From: CAKZQX01 sp034436755
Lineage (GTDB): Bacteria > Chloroflexota > Chloroflexia > Chloroflexales > Chloroflexaceae
NCBI GenBank assembly: GCA_034436755.1
Contig: DAOTVB010000174.1
Coordinates: 10,538-74,537 of the forward strand
Direction of reading: 5' to 3'
Length of the DNA: 64,000 bases
Shown here: positions 55,419-63,495 of the stretch, piece after piece
Layout of the letters: each line of letters starts with the position of its first letter
Numbering within the stretch: position 1 is the first letter of the stretch
Notes under the pieces: model-generated
The model's database searches: none
Told to the model about the DNA's origin: nothing
What the model saw: the letters and a program-made list of their open reading frames with translations, nothing else
Position numbers and translations under genes: made by a program

Positions 55419-56609
55419 ATGCTTGCATCAGTTGCACAACTGGCAACCTGGTTAATTATCGGCGGCGTCGGCTTTGTAGTGGCCTACCTGCTGCTGCTGA
55501 CCGTTGCCGCCTGGTTTGCGCCCCGCCGCACCGCGCCCCGCGCGACGGCCCCCTCCCACCGCTTTCTCTTCCTGATCCCGGCGCACAATGAGGAGCGGCT
55601 GCTGCCCTCGCTGCTGGCGAATCTACGTCAGATTGACTATCCCAGCGAACTCTACGCGGTGCATGTGGTCGCCGACAACTGTAACGACCGCACCGCCGAA
55701 CTGGCGCGGCAGGGTGGCGCAATTGCCCACGAACGCTTCAACACCGAACTGATCGGCAAGGGCTATGCCCTGGAGTGGCTGCTCAAACGCATCTGGGAGA
55801 GCAACGAGCCGCACGACGCGATTGTCATCCTCGACGCGGATACCATCGTCTCGCCCAACTTCCTGACGGTAATGGATGCCCGCCTGGCGCAGGGTGAGCG
55901 CGTTATTCAGGCCTACTACGCCGTACGCGACCCGGAGCAGTCCTGGAGCGCCAGCCTGCGGGCGGTGGCACTGATGGCGGTGCATTACCTGCGACCTCAG
56001 GCGCGGATGGTGCTGGGTGGCTCCGTCGGGCTCAAGGGCAACGGGATGGTCTTCGCCGCCGACATTGTACGCAACTACCGCTGGCCCGCCTCCCTGACCG
56101 AAGATATCGAGTATCACATGGCGCTGATCATGGGCGGCGAACGGGTGACACTGGCACCCGATGCGCTGGTCTGGGCCGAGATGCCGGGCACGCTGCGCGC
56201 CGCTCAGTCGCAAAACGCCCGTTGGGAGCAGGGCCGTCTGGAGATGGTCCGACGTTATGTGCCACGGTTGCTGGCTGCGGCCGGGAAACGGCGCAGCTTT
56301 CTGCTGTTTGATGCCGCGGTTGAGCAGCTCATCCCGCCGCTCTCGGTGGTGGCGATCAGTAGCGTGGGCACATTCATCGCCATGATTATTTTGCAGAACC
56401 TGCCGGGAGTAATCGCGGCCGCCGCGCTGATCGCCGGGCAGGGTGCGTATATCCTGGCCGGGCTGGTGCTGGCCCGCGCGCCACGCAAGGTCTACCAGGC
56501 ACTGCTCTATGCGCCCGCGTTTATCGCCTGGAAGATCTGGTTGTATCTGCGGGTGCTGGTCAACCGGCAGCAGAAGGGCTGGGTGCGCACCGCGCGCAAT
56601 AGTTCATAG
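55419..56609 (+). CDS. GT2 membrane glycosyltransferase
   Basis: 396-aa processive-type GT2 enzyme. An N-terminal membrane helix (LIIGGVGFVVAYLLLLTVAA) is followed by the GT-A domain with FLIPAHNEERLL, VVADNCNDRTAELA, AIVILDADTIVSPNF (DxD), SLTEDIEYH (TED) and NARWEQGR (the [QR]xxRW-like motif). Two or three C-terminal helices follow (VVAISSVGTFIAMIILQNL, ALIAGQGAYILAGLVL). The motif set is like cellulose/hyaluronan-type synthases, so it may both polymerise and help export a polysaccharide. AAAGGAAAT precedes ATG 55419. Last of the GT trio, before the duplicated repeats. Confidence 0.92.
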   Translation: MLASVAQLATWLIIGGVGFVVAYLLLLTVAAWFAPRRTAPRATAPSHRFLFLIPAHNEERLLPSLLANLRQIDYPSELYAVHVVADNCNDRTAELARQGGAIAHERFNTELIGKGYALEWLLKRIWESNEPHDAIVILDADTIVSPNFLTVMDARLAQGERVIQAYYAVRDPEQSWSASLRAVALMAVHYLRPQARMVLGGSVGLKGNGMVFAADIVRNYRWPASLTEDIEYHMALIMGGERVTLAPDALVWAEMPGTLRAAQSQNARWEQGRLEMVRRYVPRLLAAAGKRRSFLLFDAAVEQLIPPLSVVAISSVGTFIAMIILQNLPGVIAAAALIAGQGAYILAGLVLARAPRKVYQALLYAPAFIAWKIWLYLRVLVNRQQKGWVRTARNSS

Positions 56610-56654
56610 GATTGGAATTGATGGACATTACGCGGTGGGGATTTGAAACACGAA

Positions 56655-56900
56655 AACACTGATCGGAGTCCCGGCTTCAGCCGGATCGGGCGTTCCCGGC
56701 AGGATGCCGCTGCCCCGGCAGGCCTCCCACCGGCTAAAGCCGGGACTCCTGGATGGCATATCCAGGTTCTTTGCTCAATGTTCATAAGCCGGACCAGGCT
56801 GGCCTGGCAGGATGCCGCTGCCCCGGCAGGCCTCCCACCGGCTAAAGCCGGGACTCCTGGATGGCATATCCAGGTTCTTTGCTCAATGTTCATAAACACT
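56655..56900. repeat. Palindromic dispersed repeat, copy E, tandemly duplicated
   Basis: Inverted relative to copies A-D: GGAGTCCCGGCTTCAGCCGG .. CCGGCTAAAGCCGGGACTCC, then TGGATGGCATATCCAGG, then TCTTTGCTCAATGTTCATAA. The second half (GGCAGGATGCCGCTGCCCCG onward) occurs twice almost identically, at about 56697-56783 and 56808-56895, showing a recent tandem duplication. Confidence 0.85.
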
Positions 56901-56920
56901 GCAATTAATGGATTAGTGCA

Positions 56921-57961
56921 ATGAACGCTCTCTGGGAATTACTGGTGAACGACGCCACGGTGATCGGCTGGCTCACGGTTGGGGCCTACTTCGGGGCGGC
57001 CGGGTTGTGCGGTCTGCTGGCACTGCGCATAGATCGGCTCTTCTTTTACTACCGCTTCCAGCGCCATCGTGTTATCTGGTGGGGCTTTGCGCTGCTGCTG
57101 TTGCTGCTCGGCCTGAATAAGCAGTTTGACATCCAGACGGCAATCACGCGGTTTGGGCGGGAACTGGCCTATGTGCAGGGTTGGTACAATGTGCGCCGCC
57201 TCTACCAGATCTGGTTTGTGGCCGGGGTCGCCGGCGTGGGGTTTGTTGCACTGATTGGGCTAACCTGGGTGCTGCGCCAGGTGTTGCGTCTCTACTGGCT
57301 AACGTTGCTCGGCTTTGTCGCACTCCTGACCTTTATTCTGATCCGCGCCGCCTCATTTCACTATGTCGATAAAGCACTGGCCCTGGATCTGGCCGGATTC
57401 AAGGCGAACTGGGCGCTGGAACTGGGCGGCATCGGGCTGATCATCCTGTCGGTGCTGCTCAACCTGGCTTGGGCCCGGCGCGCCGCTCAGTTGACCGACC
57501 CGGTTGCCGCTATCGGCGGGCTGATCTATCGGCGGGACGAAACCGGCGCGCTGGAACTGCTGCTGGTTGAGCAGCAGCCCGACCTCTGGACCCTGCCCCG
57601 GGGCATGATTGCGCCGGGTGAAGATCGGGCCACTGCCATCAACGCGGCAATGCAGGAGACGGTCGGGATTGAGGGGAAGGTGGGTCCGCTGGTGCAACAG
57701 ATTGTTCAGATGAGTCAACGTTCGCGGCGCAAACGCCGCCGGGTGGTGAGCTACTATCTGATCCAGGCCCGCCCTGGGCAGGCACTGCCGACTGCTGAAA
57801 CAGGTGACGAAACGGTACGCTGGTTCCCCATCGGTGCGGCGCTCCGGCAGTTGCCTTCCAGCCGGCTGCGGGGGGTTGTTCGCGCGGCCCGCCCATTGCT
57901 GAAAGCCCGCCGCCGGCAGCAACCGCCGCTCGTCCCGCAATCGGTGGAGCAGGCGCAGTAA
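56921..57961 (+). CDS. Membrane protein with a C-terminal degenerate Nudix domain
   Basis: 346-aa protein. Residues 1-190 hold five membrane helices (WLTVGAYFGAAGLCGLLAL, IWWGFALLLLLLGL, IWFVAGVAGVGFVALIGL, YWLTLLGFVALLTFIL, GGIGLIILSVLLNLAW). Residues 195-320 form a cytoplasmic Nudix fold (AAIGGLIYRRDETGALELLL, then WTLPRGMIAPGEDRATAINA). The Nudix box G-x5-E-x7-R-E-U-x-E-E-x-G-U reads G-x5-E-x7-A-A-M-Q-E-T-V-G-I: the R-E pair and one of the paired Glu residues are lost. Catalysis of nucleotide pyrophosphates is therefore doubtful; it may bind a nucleotide as a sensor. It converges on the next gene with 10 bp between stops. Confidence 0.8.
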   Translation: MNALWELLVNDATVIGWLTVGAYFGAAGLCGLLALRIDRLFFYYRFQRHRVIWWGFALLLLLLGLNKQFDIQTAITRFGRELAYVQGWYNVRRLYQIWFVAGVAGVGFVALIGLTWVLRQVLRLYWLTLLGFVALLTFILIRAASFHYVDKALALDLAGFKANWALELGGIGLIILSVLLNLAWARRAAQLTDPVAAIGGLIYRRDETGALELLLVEQQPDLWTLPRGMIAPGEDRATAINAAMQETVGIEGKVGPLVQQIVQMSQRSRRKRRRVVSYYLIQARPGQALPTAETGDETVRWFPIGAALRQLPSSRLRGVVRAARPLLKARRRQQPPLVPQSVEQAQ

Positions 57962-57971
57962 GCCCCACATA

Positions 57972-58520
57972 CTACGGAAGGTTCGACTCTACCTCGGCAG
58001 CAAAGCGGGCATTCGCCGCCGCGAGTGCCTGCCAGAAGGCCGGGTCGTTAAAATCTTGTGTGCCCGGGGATCGGGGAAAATCAGCCGTATTCAGCGCATC
58101 CAGAGTCGCCTGGAGCGCTACCACATCGGGCGCTTCGCCCCGCTCAATTGCCGCCGCCTGGGTGACTGTGAGCATCCAGGCGGCACGTATTTCTGCTTCA
58201 AACCCGGCCAGTTGCCGGATCTCGGCACGCGGCATACTTCGCAGGTGGGCATAGTCCTCAAGTCGGCCCGCTTCGCGCACCGATATTGCGGCAACCTGCA
58301 AAAAGGCTCCCGCAAACAACAACGCATACGAACTTGACCAACCTGACTCCGCAGCGCTTTGCAGTTGGGTGTGTGCGGCGGTCAACCCAAACAGGGCCGT
58401 ACTTGTATTGGAATAAGTATACTGTGTAAGCGTAGATGTTCGCTCAAAGGTTGTGTAGAAGAAATAGATATTACCGATAAGTGACAGGGCGAGGATGCCT
58501 AAGATAATCCGGTTTTTCAT
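57972..58520 (-). CDS. Small membrane-anchored protein of unknown function
   Basis: 182-aa protein I do not recognise. One N-terminal helix (IILGILALSLIGNIYFFYTT) probably anchors it, followed by an outside helical domain (TALFGLTAAHTQLQSAAESG .. LEDYAHLRSMPRAEIRQLAG, then FEAEIRAAWML). No catalytic motif, and only a weak site before ATG 58520. The layout (short anchor, coiled or helical sensor-like domain) recalls the four-helix periplasmic domains of signalling proteins, but without an output domain. Confidence 0.65.
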   Translation of the reverse strand: MKNRIILGILALSLIGNIYFFYTTFERTSTLTQYTYSNTSTALFGLTAAHTQLQSAAESGWSSSYALLFAGAFLQVAAISVREAGRLEDYAHLRSMPRAEIRQLAGFEAEIRAAWMLTVTQAAAIERGEAPDVVALQATLDALNTADFPRSPGTQDFNDPAFWQALAAANARFAAEVESNLP

Positions 58521-58690
58521 GTAGGTAGTCCTGACATAGAGATATTTATCGGAGAAGTATTGGCATCTCCGGGATTGACGTAGCTACTTTTCGTTTCACA
58601 GTTCTCCGGCCTTTCCAGCATAGCATGGCAGTTCAGGCTTTTCAAGCGGTGTAGTATACGTAAATCAGGATCGACAGTGAAGATATTTTT

Positions 58691-59116
58691 ATGGATAATG
58701 TACCCGGCGAACCTCCACCAACCCGATCCAGCAATGTCCTCACCCGTTGGCGCACCCATGTCCGCCGGCTCAAGGCCAATATCTTTGCGCTTTACCTGGC
58801 CTACCGCCACCCGCAGGTGCCATGGTATGCTAAACTGGTGGTCGCCTGCGTGGTCGCCTATGCCTTCAGCCCAATCGATCTCATCCCGGATTTCATTCCC
58901 ATCCTGGGCTACCTGGATGACCTGCTGCTACTGCCTGCCGGGATTATGCTGGCGCTGCGGTTGATTCCGCCGGAGGTGCTGGCCGAGTGTCGGCACACAG
59001 CGCAGGAACGCATGCAGGCCGAACGCCCCACGAGCCGGATTGCGGCGGTCGTGATCATTGTCATCTGGCTGACGCTAACGACATTCATTGCCATGCTGCT
59101 GTTACGCCGGGGATAG
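58691..59116 (+). CDS. YkvA family (DUF1232) membrane protein
   Basis: 141-aa protein with the DUF1232 signature YLAYRHPQVPWYAKLVVACV .. YAFSPIDLIPDFIPILGYLD, then DLLLLPAGIMLALRLIP. A second helix closes the C-terminus (IAAVVIIVIWLTLTTFIAML). DUF1232 proteins are small membrane proteins of unsettled function, widespread in bacteria. ATG at 58691 is the first start before the conserved block. Confidence 0.9.
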   Translation: MDNVPGEPPPTRSSNVLTRWRTHVRRLKANIFALYLAYRHPQVPWYAKLVVACVVAYAFSPIDLIPDFIPILGYLDDLLLLPAGIMLALRLIPPEVLAECRHTAQERMQAERPTSRIAAVVIIVIWLTLTTFIAMLLLRRG

Positions 59117-59129
59117 CGCGGCCACGGGA

Positions 59130-59195
59130 CGGGCGGCGGACACGCAGCAGCGCGTCCCTACCTCAGACCGGGCAGCGGACGCGCTGCTACGCGTC
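59130..59195. repeat. Pair of near-palindromic GGACxCGC repeats
   Basis: GGACACGCAGCAGCGCGTCC and GGACGCGCTGCTACGCGTCC, about 20 bp apart, are each nearly self-complementary and complementary to each other. They could form alternative hairpins after the YkvA gene. Confidence 0.55.
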
Positions 59196-59203
59196 CCTCT
59201 ACC

Positions 59204-59330
59204 TGATACCAATGTGCCAGCAAACCAGCAACAACGAGAACGAGCGCAACGGGCGCAACAGTGGCACGTTCCTGTATATCATCTCTGCGTCCTCGGTGTT
59301 CTCTGTGGCTATGATAACAAACCGGTATGA
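59204..59330. repeat. Dispersed ~125-bp repeat, copy 2 (inverted)
   Basis: The reverse complement matches 21314-21440 at roughly nine of ten positions over the whole length. No frame is conserved; mobile origin suspected. Confidence 0.8.
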
Positions 59331-59441
59331 GGGAATTGATCGCGGCATACGACGGAATACGTAACCGGGACTACGCTAAATGTTAGATGCGCATATGTCT
59401 GTTTTGCGGTACACTGGTTGTGAAAAAAGTAACGGAGTTTG

Positions 59442-59511
59442 TTAGGGGTTAGGGGTTAGGGGTTAGGGGTTAGGGGTTAGGGGTTAGGGGTTAGGGGTTA
59501 GGGGTTAGGGG
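59442..59511. repeat. Heptamer array TTAGGGG x10
   Basis: Ten perfect TTAGGGG units. The G-rich plus strand could form G-quadruplexes. It lies 170 bp upstream of the beta-oxidation gene. Confidence 0.97.
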
Positions 59512-59533
59512 TTAAACAGACAAAGTTTTAACA

Positions 59534-59640
59534 ATTAACCGTTAACCCGTAACCGTTAACCCGTAACCGTTAACCCGTAACCGTTAACCCGTAACCGTTA
59601 ACCGTTAACCCCTAACCCGTAACCGTTAACCGTTAACCTC
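59534..59640. repeat. Heptamer array of AACCGTT and AACCCGT units
   Basis: About 15 seven-bp units, mostly alternating AACCGTT and AACCCGT, with one AACCCCT. It is a C-rich counterpart to the preceding G-rich array, so the two can pair as a long inverted structure. It ends about 40 bp before the next ATG. Confidence 0.95.
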
Positions 59641-59678
59641 ATAACCATTAATCTAATCCATCGGTCAAGGAGGCCCTT

Positions 59679-62108
59679 ATGACATCCCCGATTCGCCGCG
59701 CTGCCGTTATTGGCGCAGGAACCATGGGCGCCGCCATCGCCGGTCTGGTGGCAGGTGCCGGCATACCGGTTTTGCTGCTGGATATTCCTCCCGACAGATT
59801 GACCCCTGATGAAGAGGCGCAGGGGTTGACGCTAGAACATTCCACCGTCCGCAATCGGATTGTACAGCAGGGCTTTGAGCGCATGTGCAACGCGCGTCCG
59901 GCCAACCTCTTTAGCGCAAAGGTGGCGGACCAGATCACCACTGGCAATACCGACGACGACTTCGACAAACTGGCTGAAGCCGACTGGATTATCGAGGCGA
60001 TTGTCGAACAACTCGCGCCCAAGCGCGATCTGCTGGCCCGGATCGAGAGCGTGTGCAAGCCCGGCGCGCTGGTGACGACCAACACCAGCGGCATTTCCAT
60101 CGCCGCAATGGCTGAAGGACGGGACGCTGACTTCCGCGCGCACTTCTTCGGTACTCACTTCTTCAACCCGCCGCGCTACCTCAAGCTGGTGGAGATGATC
60201 CCCGGCCCGGATACCGACATGGCCGCCTTTGCTGTGCTGCGCACATTTATTGAGCGGGAACTGGGCAAGGGTGTGGTGGTCTGCAAGGATCGCCCCGACT
60301 TTATCGCCAACCGCCTGGGCATCTTCAGCCTGATGAGCGACCTGAACTACATCCAGGCCAACGGCTACACCGTCGAAGAAGTGGATGCGCTGACCGGCCC
60401 GCTGATTGGGCGACCCGGTACGGCTACCTTCCGCCTGCTGGACCTGATCGGCATCGATCTGATGGCCTTTATTGCCCGCCATCTCTACGAAGAGTTGCCC
60501 GAGGATGAGGATCGCGCGGTCTTTGGCAATACGGACCTGCTGGATCGGCTGGTTGCCGAAGGTCGCCTGGGCAACAAGGCCGGGAAGGGCTTCTACACCA
60601 GCGTGCGCGAGAACGGCAAACGCACATTTTACCCGCTCGATCTGCAGACGCTGGAGTATCGTCCCGCCGTGGAGCCGGCCACCGTCGCCGGGTTTATCGC
60701 CGAGGCGCAGGCCATCCGCGCCCTGCCGGAGCGGTTGAGCTTTGCCCTGGAGCGCGCCGTTACCGATCCCGCTGATCGTGGGGCCGGGCTGATCGCCGCC
60801 AGCCTGCTGCCGCTGCTGGCCTACGCTGCCCGCCGGTTGCCCGAAGTTGCCGACAGCGTTGCCGATGTGGATAACGCTATGCGCTGGGGCTACAACCATG
60901 CCATGGGACCATTCGAGATCTGGGAGGCGCTGGGGGTGGCCGAGACCGCCGAGGTCATGCGCGCCCGGGGCCTGACCGTGGCACCCTGGGTGGAGGAGCT
61001 GATTGCCGAAGGCCGTCCGCACTTCTACCAGCAGATGGATGGGCCGCAGCGGGCCTACAATGTCGCGGCGCGGGAGTATCAACCCCTGGCCCGCGATGAG
61101 CGCGCGCTCGACCTGGCAACATTCAAGACGCCGTCCCGCATCCTCAACTCCAGCCGCAGCGCCAGCCTGATCGATCTGGGCGAGGGTGTGCTCTGCCTGG
61201 AGTTCCACAGCAAGGCCAATGCGATTGACCTGGAGATTATCGAGTTTGGGCTGGAAGCGCTGGCCGAACTGGAGAACCGGCGCTGGGTCGGCCTGGTCGT
61301 CGGCAACCAGGGCAAGATGTTCTCCGCCGGAGCCAATCTCAAGCAGATGGCCGAGGCCATGCAGAGCGGCCGGCTTGAACTGATTGAGGCGATGCTCCAG
61401 AAGTATCAGCGCTGGACGCAGGGCATGCGCTATGCACCCAAGCCGGTTGTCACCGCGCCGTTTGGCCGCGTGCTGGGGGGCGGGGCCGAGGTTGCCATGC
61501 ATAGCACGCGCACCGTTGCCGCCGTCGAAACCGCGATGGGGCTGGTTGAGGTCAGCGTGGGCCTGATCCCGGCGGCGGGGGGCTGCAAGGAGCTGAACCG
61601 CCGGTTGGTGGCGGGTGCGGCGGCACTGCCGGGGGGCAATCCGCAGGCGGCGCTCCGGCAGGTGTTCGAGATGATTGCGCAGGCGCAGGTCAGCGGTAGC
61701 GCGGTCGAGGCGCGTGAGCGGGGGCTGCTGCGCCCCACCGACCGGATTGTGATGAATGGTGAGCATCTGCTGGGCGTGGCCCGCGAGATGGTGCAGGAAC
61801 TGGCAAAAGACTATCTGCCGCCGGCATCGGGTAAACACTGCTACGCGCTGGGGCAGGATGGACTGGCCGCGTTGCAGGTGGCTATCCAGAGCATGCAGGA
61901 GGCGGGGCAGGCCAGCGAGTATGACGCCTGCATCGCCGGACGGCTGGCCTATGTGCTGTGCGGCGGCGAGTTGAGTGTACCCCAATGGGTTGACGAGCAG
62001 TACATCCTCGACCTGGAGCGCCAGGTATTTTTGGAACTCTGCCGCGAGCCGAAAACGCATGCGCGCATCCAGGGCATGCTGGAGACCGGCAAGCCCGTGC
62101 GGAACTGA
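59679..62108 (+). CDS. fadN: 3-hydroxyacyl-CoA dehydrogenase / enoyl-CoA hydratase (FadN type)
   Basis: 809-aa bifunctional fatty-acid beta-oxidation enzyme. The order is dehydrogenase first, as in FadN, rather than hydratase first as in FadB. AAVIGAGTMGAAIAGLVAGA is the NAD-binding Rossmann motif. The NTSGISIAAMA region and HFFGTHFFNPPRYLKLVEMI hold the substrate site with the catalytic His. Residues about 490-800 are a crotonase-fold hydratase with MFSAGANLKQMAEAM (oxyanion hole) and VMGLVEVSVGLIPAAGG-like sequence. It converts enoyl-CoA to 3-ketoacyl-CoA in the cytoplasm. TCAAGGAGGCCCTT precedes the ATG. No thiolase or acyl-CoA dehydrogenase gene is adjacent in the window. Confidence 0.95.
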   Translation: MTSPIRRAAVIGAGTMGAAIAGLVAGAGIPVLLLDIPPDRLTPDEEAQGLTLEHSTVRNRIVQQGFERMCNARPANLFSAKVADQITTGNTDDDFDKLAEADWIIEAIVEQLAPKRDLLARIESVCKPGALVTTNTSGISIAAMAEGRDADFRAHFFGTHFFNPPRYLKLVEMIPGPDTDMAAFAVLRTFIERELGKGVVVCKDRPDFIANRLGIFSLMSDLNYIQANGYTVEEVDALTGPLIGRPGTATFRLLDLIGIDLMAFIARHLYEELPEDEDRAVFGNTDLLDRLVAEGRLGNKAGKGFYTSVRENGKRTFYPLDLQTLEYRPAVEPATVAGFIAEAQAIRALPERLSFALERAVTDPADRGAGLIAASLLPLLAYAARRLPEVADSVADVDNAMRWGYNHAMGPFEIWEALGVAETAEVMRARGLTVAPWVEELIAEGRPHFYQQMDGPQRAYNVAAREYQPLARDERALDLATFKTPSRILNSSRSASLIDLGEGVLCLEFHSKANAIDLEIIEFGLEALAELENRRWVGLVVGNQGKMFSAGANLKQMAEAMQSGRLELIEAMLQKYQRWTQGMRYAPKPVVTAPFGRVLGGGAEVAMHSTRTVAAVETAMGLVEVSVGLIPAAGGCKELNRRLVAGAAALPGGNPQAALRQVFEMIAQAQVSGSAVEARERGLLRPTDRIVMNGEHLLGVAREMVQELAKDYLPPASGKHCYALGQDGLAALQVAIQSMQEAGQASEYDACIAGRLAYVLCGGELSVPQWVDEQYILDLERQVFLELCREPKTHARIQGMLETGKPVRN

Positions 62109-62126
62109 TGGTTAACTGACCCGGTC

Positions 62127-62160
62127 AGGGGAGAGATGCAGTGTGATGTGTCTCTCCCCT
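62127..62160 (+). terminator. Terminator of the fadN transcript
   Basis: AGGGGAGAGA (62127-62136) pairs perfectly with TCTCTCCCCT (62151-62160), followed by TTT. It starts 18 nt after the stop codon. Confidence 0.75.
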
Positions 62161-62260
62161 TTGACGCGTGGCTGTGGGACGGACGACGCAGGACGAAAGA
62201 CGGCGGACGAAAATTTCATTGGGCGGCGCTGCTTCTCCGTGTGGCTTCGCACTGAACTAT

Positions 62261-63014
62261 TCATCCCTTCCCTCCCTGCAATCGCTCCAACTCGGCACGC
62301 AGGCGGGCCAGTTCCGCCTCGGCCTCGGCCCGCGCGGCTGCCTCGGCCTCGGCGCGCCGCCGTTCCTGCTCCAGGTCGCGCAGGGCGGCCTCTTCCGGGA
62401 GCAGGATCAGGTTGCCGTCGCTATCGTAGAAGCGCGCATAGGTATGCTCCTCCTGGAGGAACTCCCCACGCCACGGCCCCAGCCAGAGGCCCAACTGCTC
62501 ACTCCAGAGCCAACCCCGCTCGTCCGGCTCAATCGGCAGATACTCCCGGCCCCGCAGTCGCCAGCCCAGGAGCCGCTCGAGTTCCGGCGCGATACAGAAG
62601 TATTCACCCGTGCGAAAGGTCTGCGCATAGAGCTGCTTTTTGTCGCCCAGATCATACTTCTCCGTGCTGGGGGAGAGCAGTTCAGAGATGACATCGGGGT
62701 AGCGTCCATACTCCGCCCAGGTGATCCAGGAGAGGCGCTCGCGGGTGCCGTCTACATCCAGGACGACAAAGACATCCGGGCCTTTGAAGTCCTTGCTCAG
62801 GATCTGATCCTCACTGTAGTAGACAAACATATTCGCGCCCATAAAATAGTCATCGCGGCGACCACCGCGGGCCGCGCCATAGCCGGCAAGCAGTAGTGCG
62901 GCACTGCGAAGGTTCTCCATCGTCGTAGGGCAGATCGGTTGGCGGCACCGGGATCTCGGGCAGCGGCATGTCGTCAATGGACACGCCGGTATATGCAAGC
63001 GGTTTTTGGGTCAT
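62261..63014 (-). pseudogene. Frameshifted Uma2-family gene
   Basis: Uma2 (DUF820) nuclease-like protein with a long charged C-terminal coiled coil (EEAALRDLEQERRRAEAEAA). The gene start is ATG 63014, with GGGAGGAG upstream, coding MTQKPLAYTGVSIDDMPLPE, then IPVPPTDLPYDDGEP. Translation then leaves frame. The rest is in another frame from MENLRSAALLLAGYGAARGG onward, with the catalytic-type segments DVFVVLDVDG, DVISELLSPSTEKYD and YAQTFRTGEYFCI. The junction falls in ATGGAGAACC. Family members normally have two copies of this stretch (..DDGEP-MENLR..), so loss of one about 11-bp copy would explain the shift. Translation from the internal ATG at 62920 could still give most of the protein. Confidence 0.75.
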
Positions 63015-63112
63015 CGGCTCCTCCCTGGTCCGGGTTTTCCTCTATGGGCATGCAGGTTGCCGCCATGATACCACACCCGGCCCCGGCAACCGGATGGCGC
63101 GTGCGGCTCATG

Positions 63113-63385
63113 AATTGTGAAAAGTAGCCCGGATATGAATACCCTGGAGTCCCGGCTGATGAACGTTGCGAACATAGGCCGGATATATAAATAGAGACCA
63201 GACAGGTCTCCGAAGACCTGTCTGGTCTGACACCTATCCGGATTAAACATTCAAACTTCATTAGCCGGTGGGATGCCTGCCGGGACTGCGGCCTACCGGG
63301 AACACCTGATCCGGCTGAAGCCGGGACTCCTGAACGGCGATATCGGGATTAACATTTCAACGTTCACGAAGCCGCACCTGCCCCT
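63113..63385. repeat. Palindromic dispersed repeat, copy F, interrupted
   Basis: GGAGTCCCGGCT is broken off and followed by GATGAACGTTGCGAACATAG, the perfect hairpin at 63195-63228, then TATCCGGATTAAACATTCAA. The core then resumes (TTAGCCGGTGGGATGCCTGC .. CCGGCTGAAGCCGGGACTCC) and ends TTTCAACGTTCACGAAGCCG. It looks like one copy inserted into another. Confidence 0.7.
63195..63228. repeat. Perfect 15-bp stem hairpin
   Basis: AGACCAGACAGGTCT (63195-63209), loop CCGA, AGACCTGTCTGGTCT (63214-63228): exact complements. A decayed relative is at 46246-46280. Confidence 0.85.
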
Positions 63386-63495
63386 GGGGCACAGCGCCTT
63401 TTCGTAACGTTTTTTCTATGGTAGGAGCGGATGAGCCATGGTAAGATAGCGCATAGCATAACCGTGGAATGCGGCAGTCCAGCCCGAGGAAAACG

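Noticed and set aside
59442..59511. TTAGGGG array as a true telomere or chromosome end
   Set aside because: Unique coding sequence continues on both sides, and a similar but different heptamer array is internal at 39086, so this is an internal microsatellite.
59832..62060. 742-aa minus-strand frame opposite fadN
   Set aside because: Pure shadow of the strongly conserved beta-oxidation enzyme.
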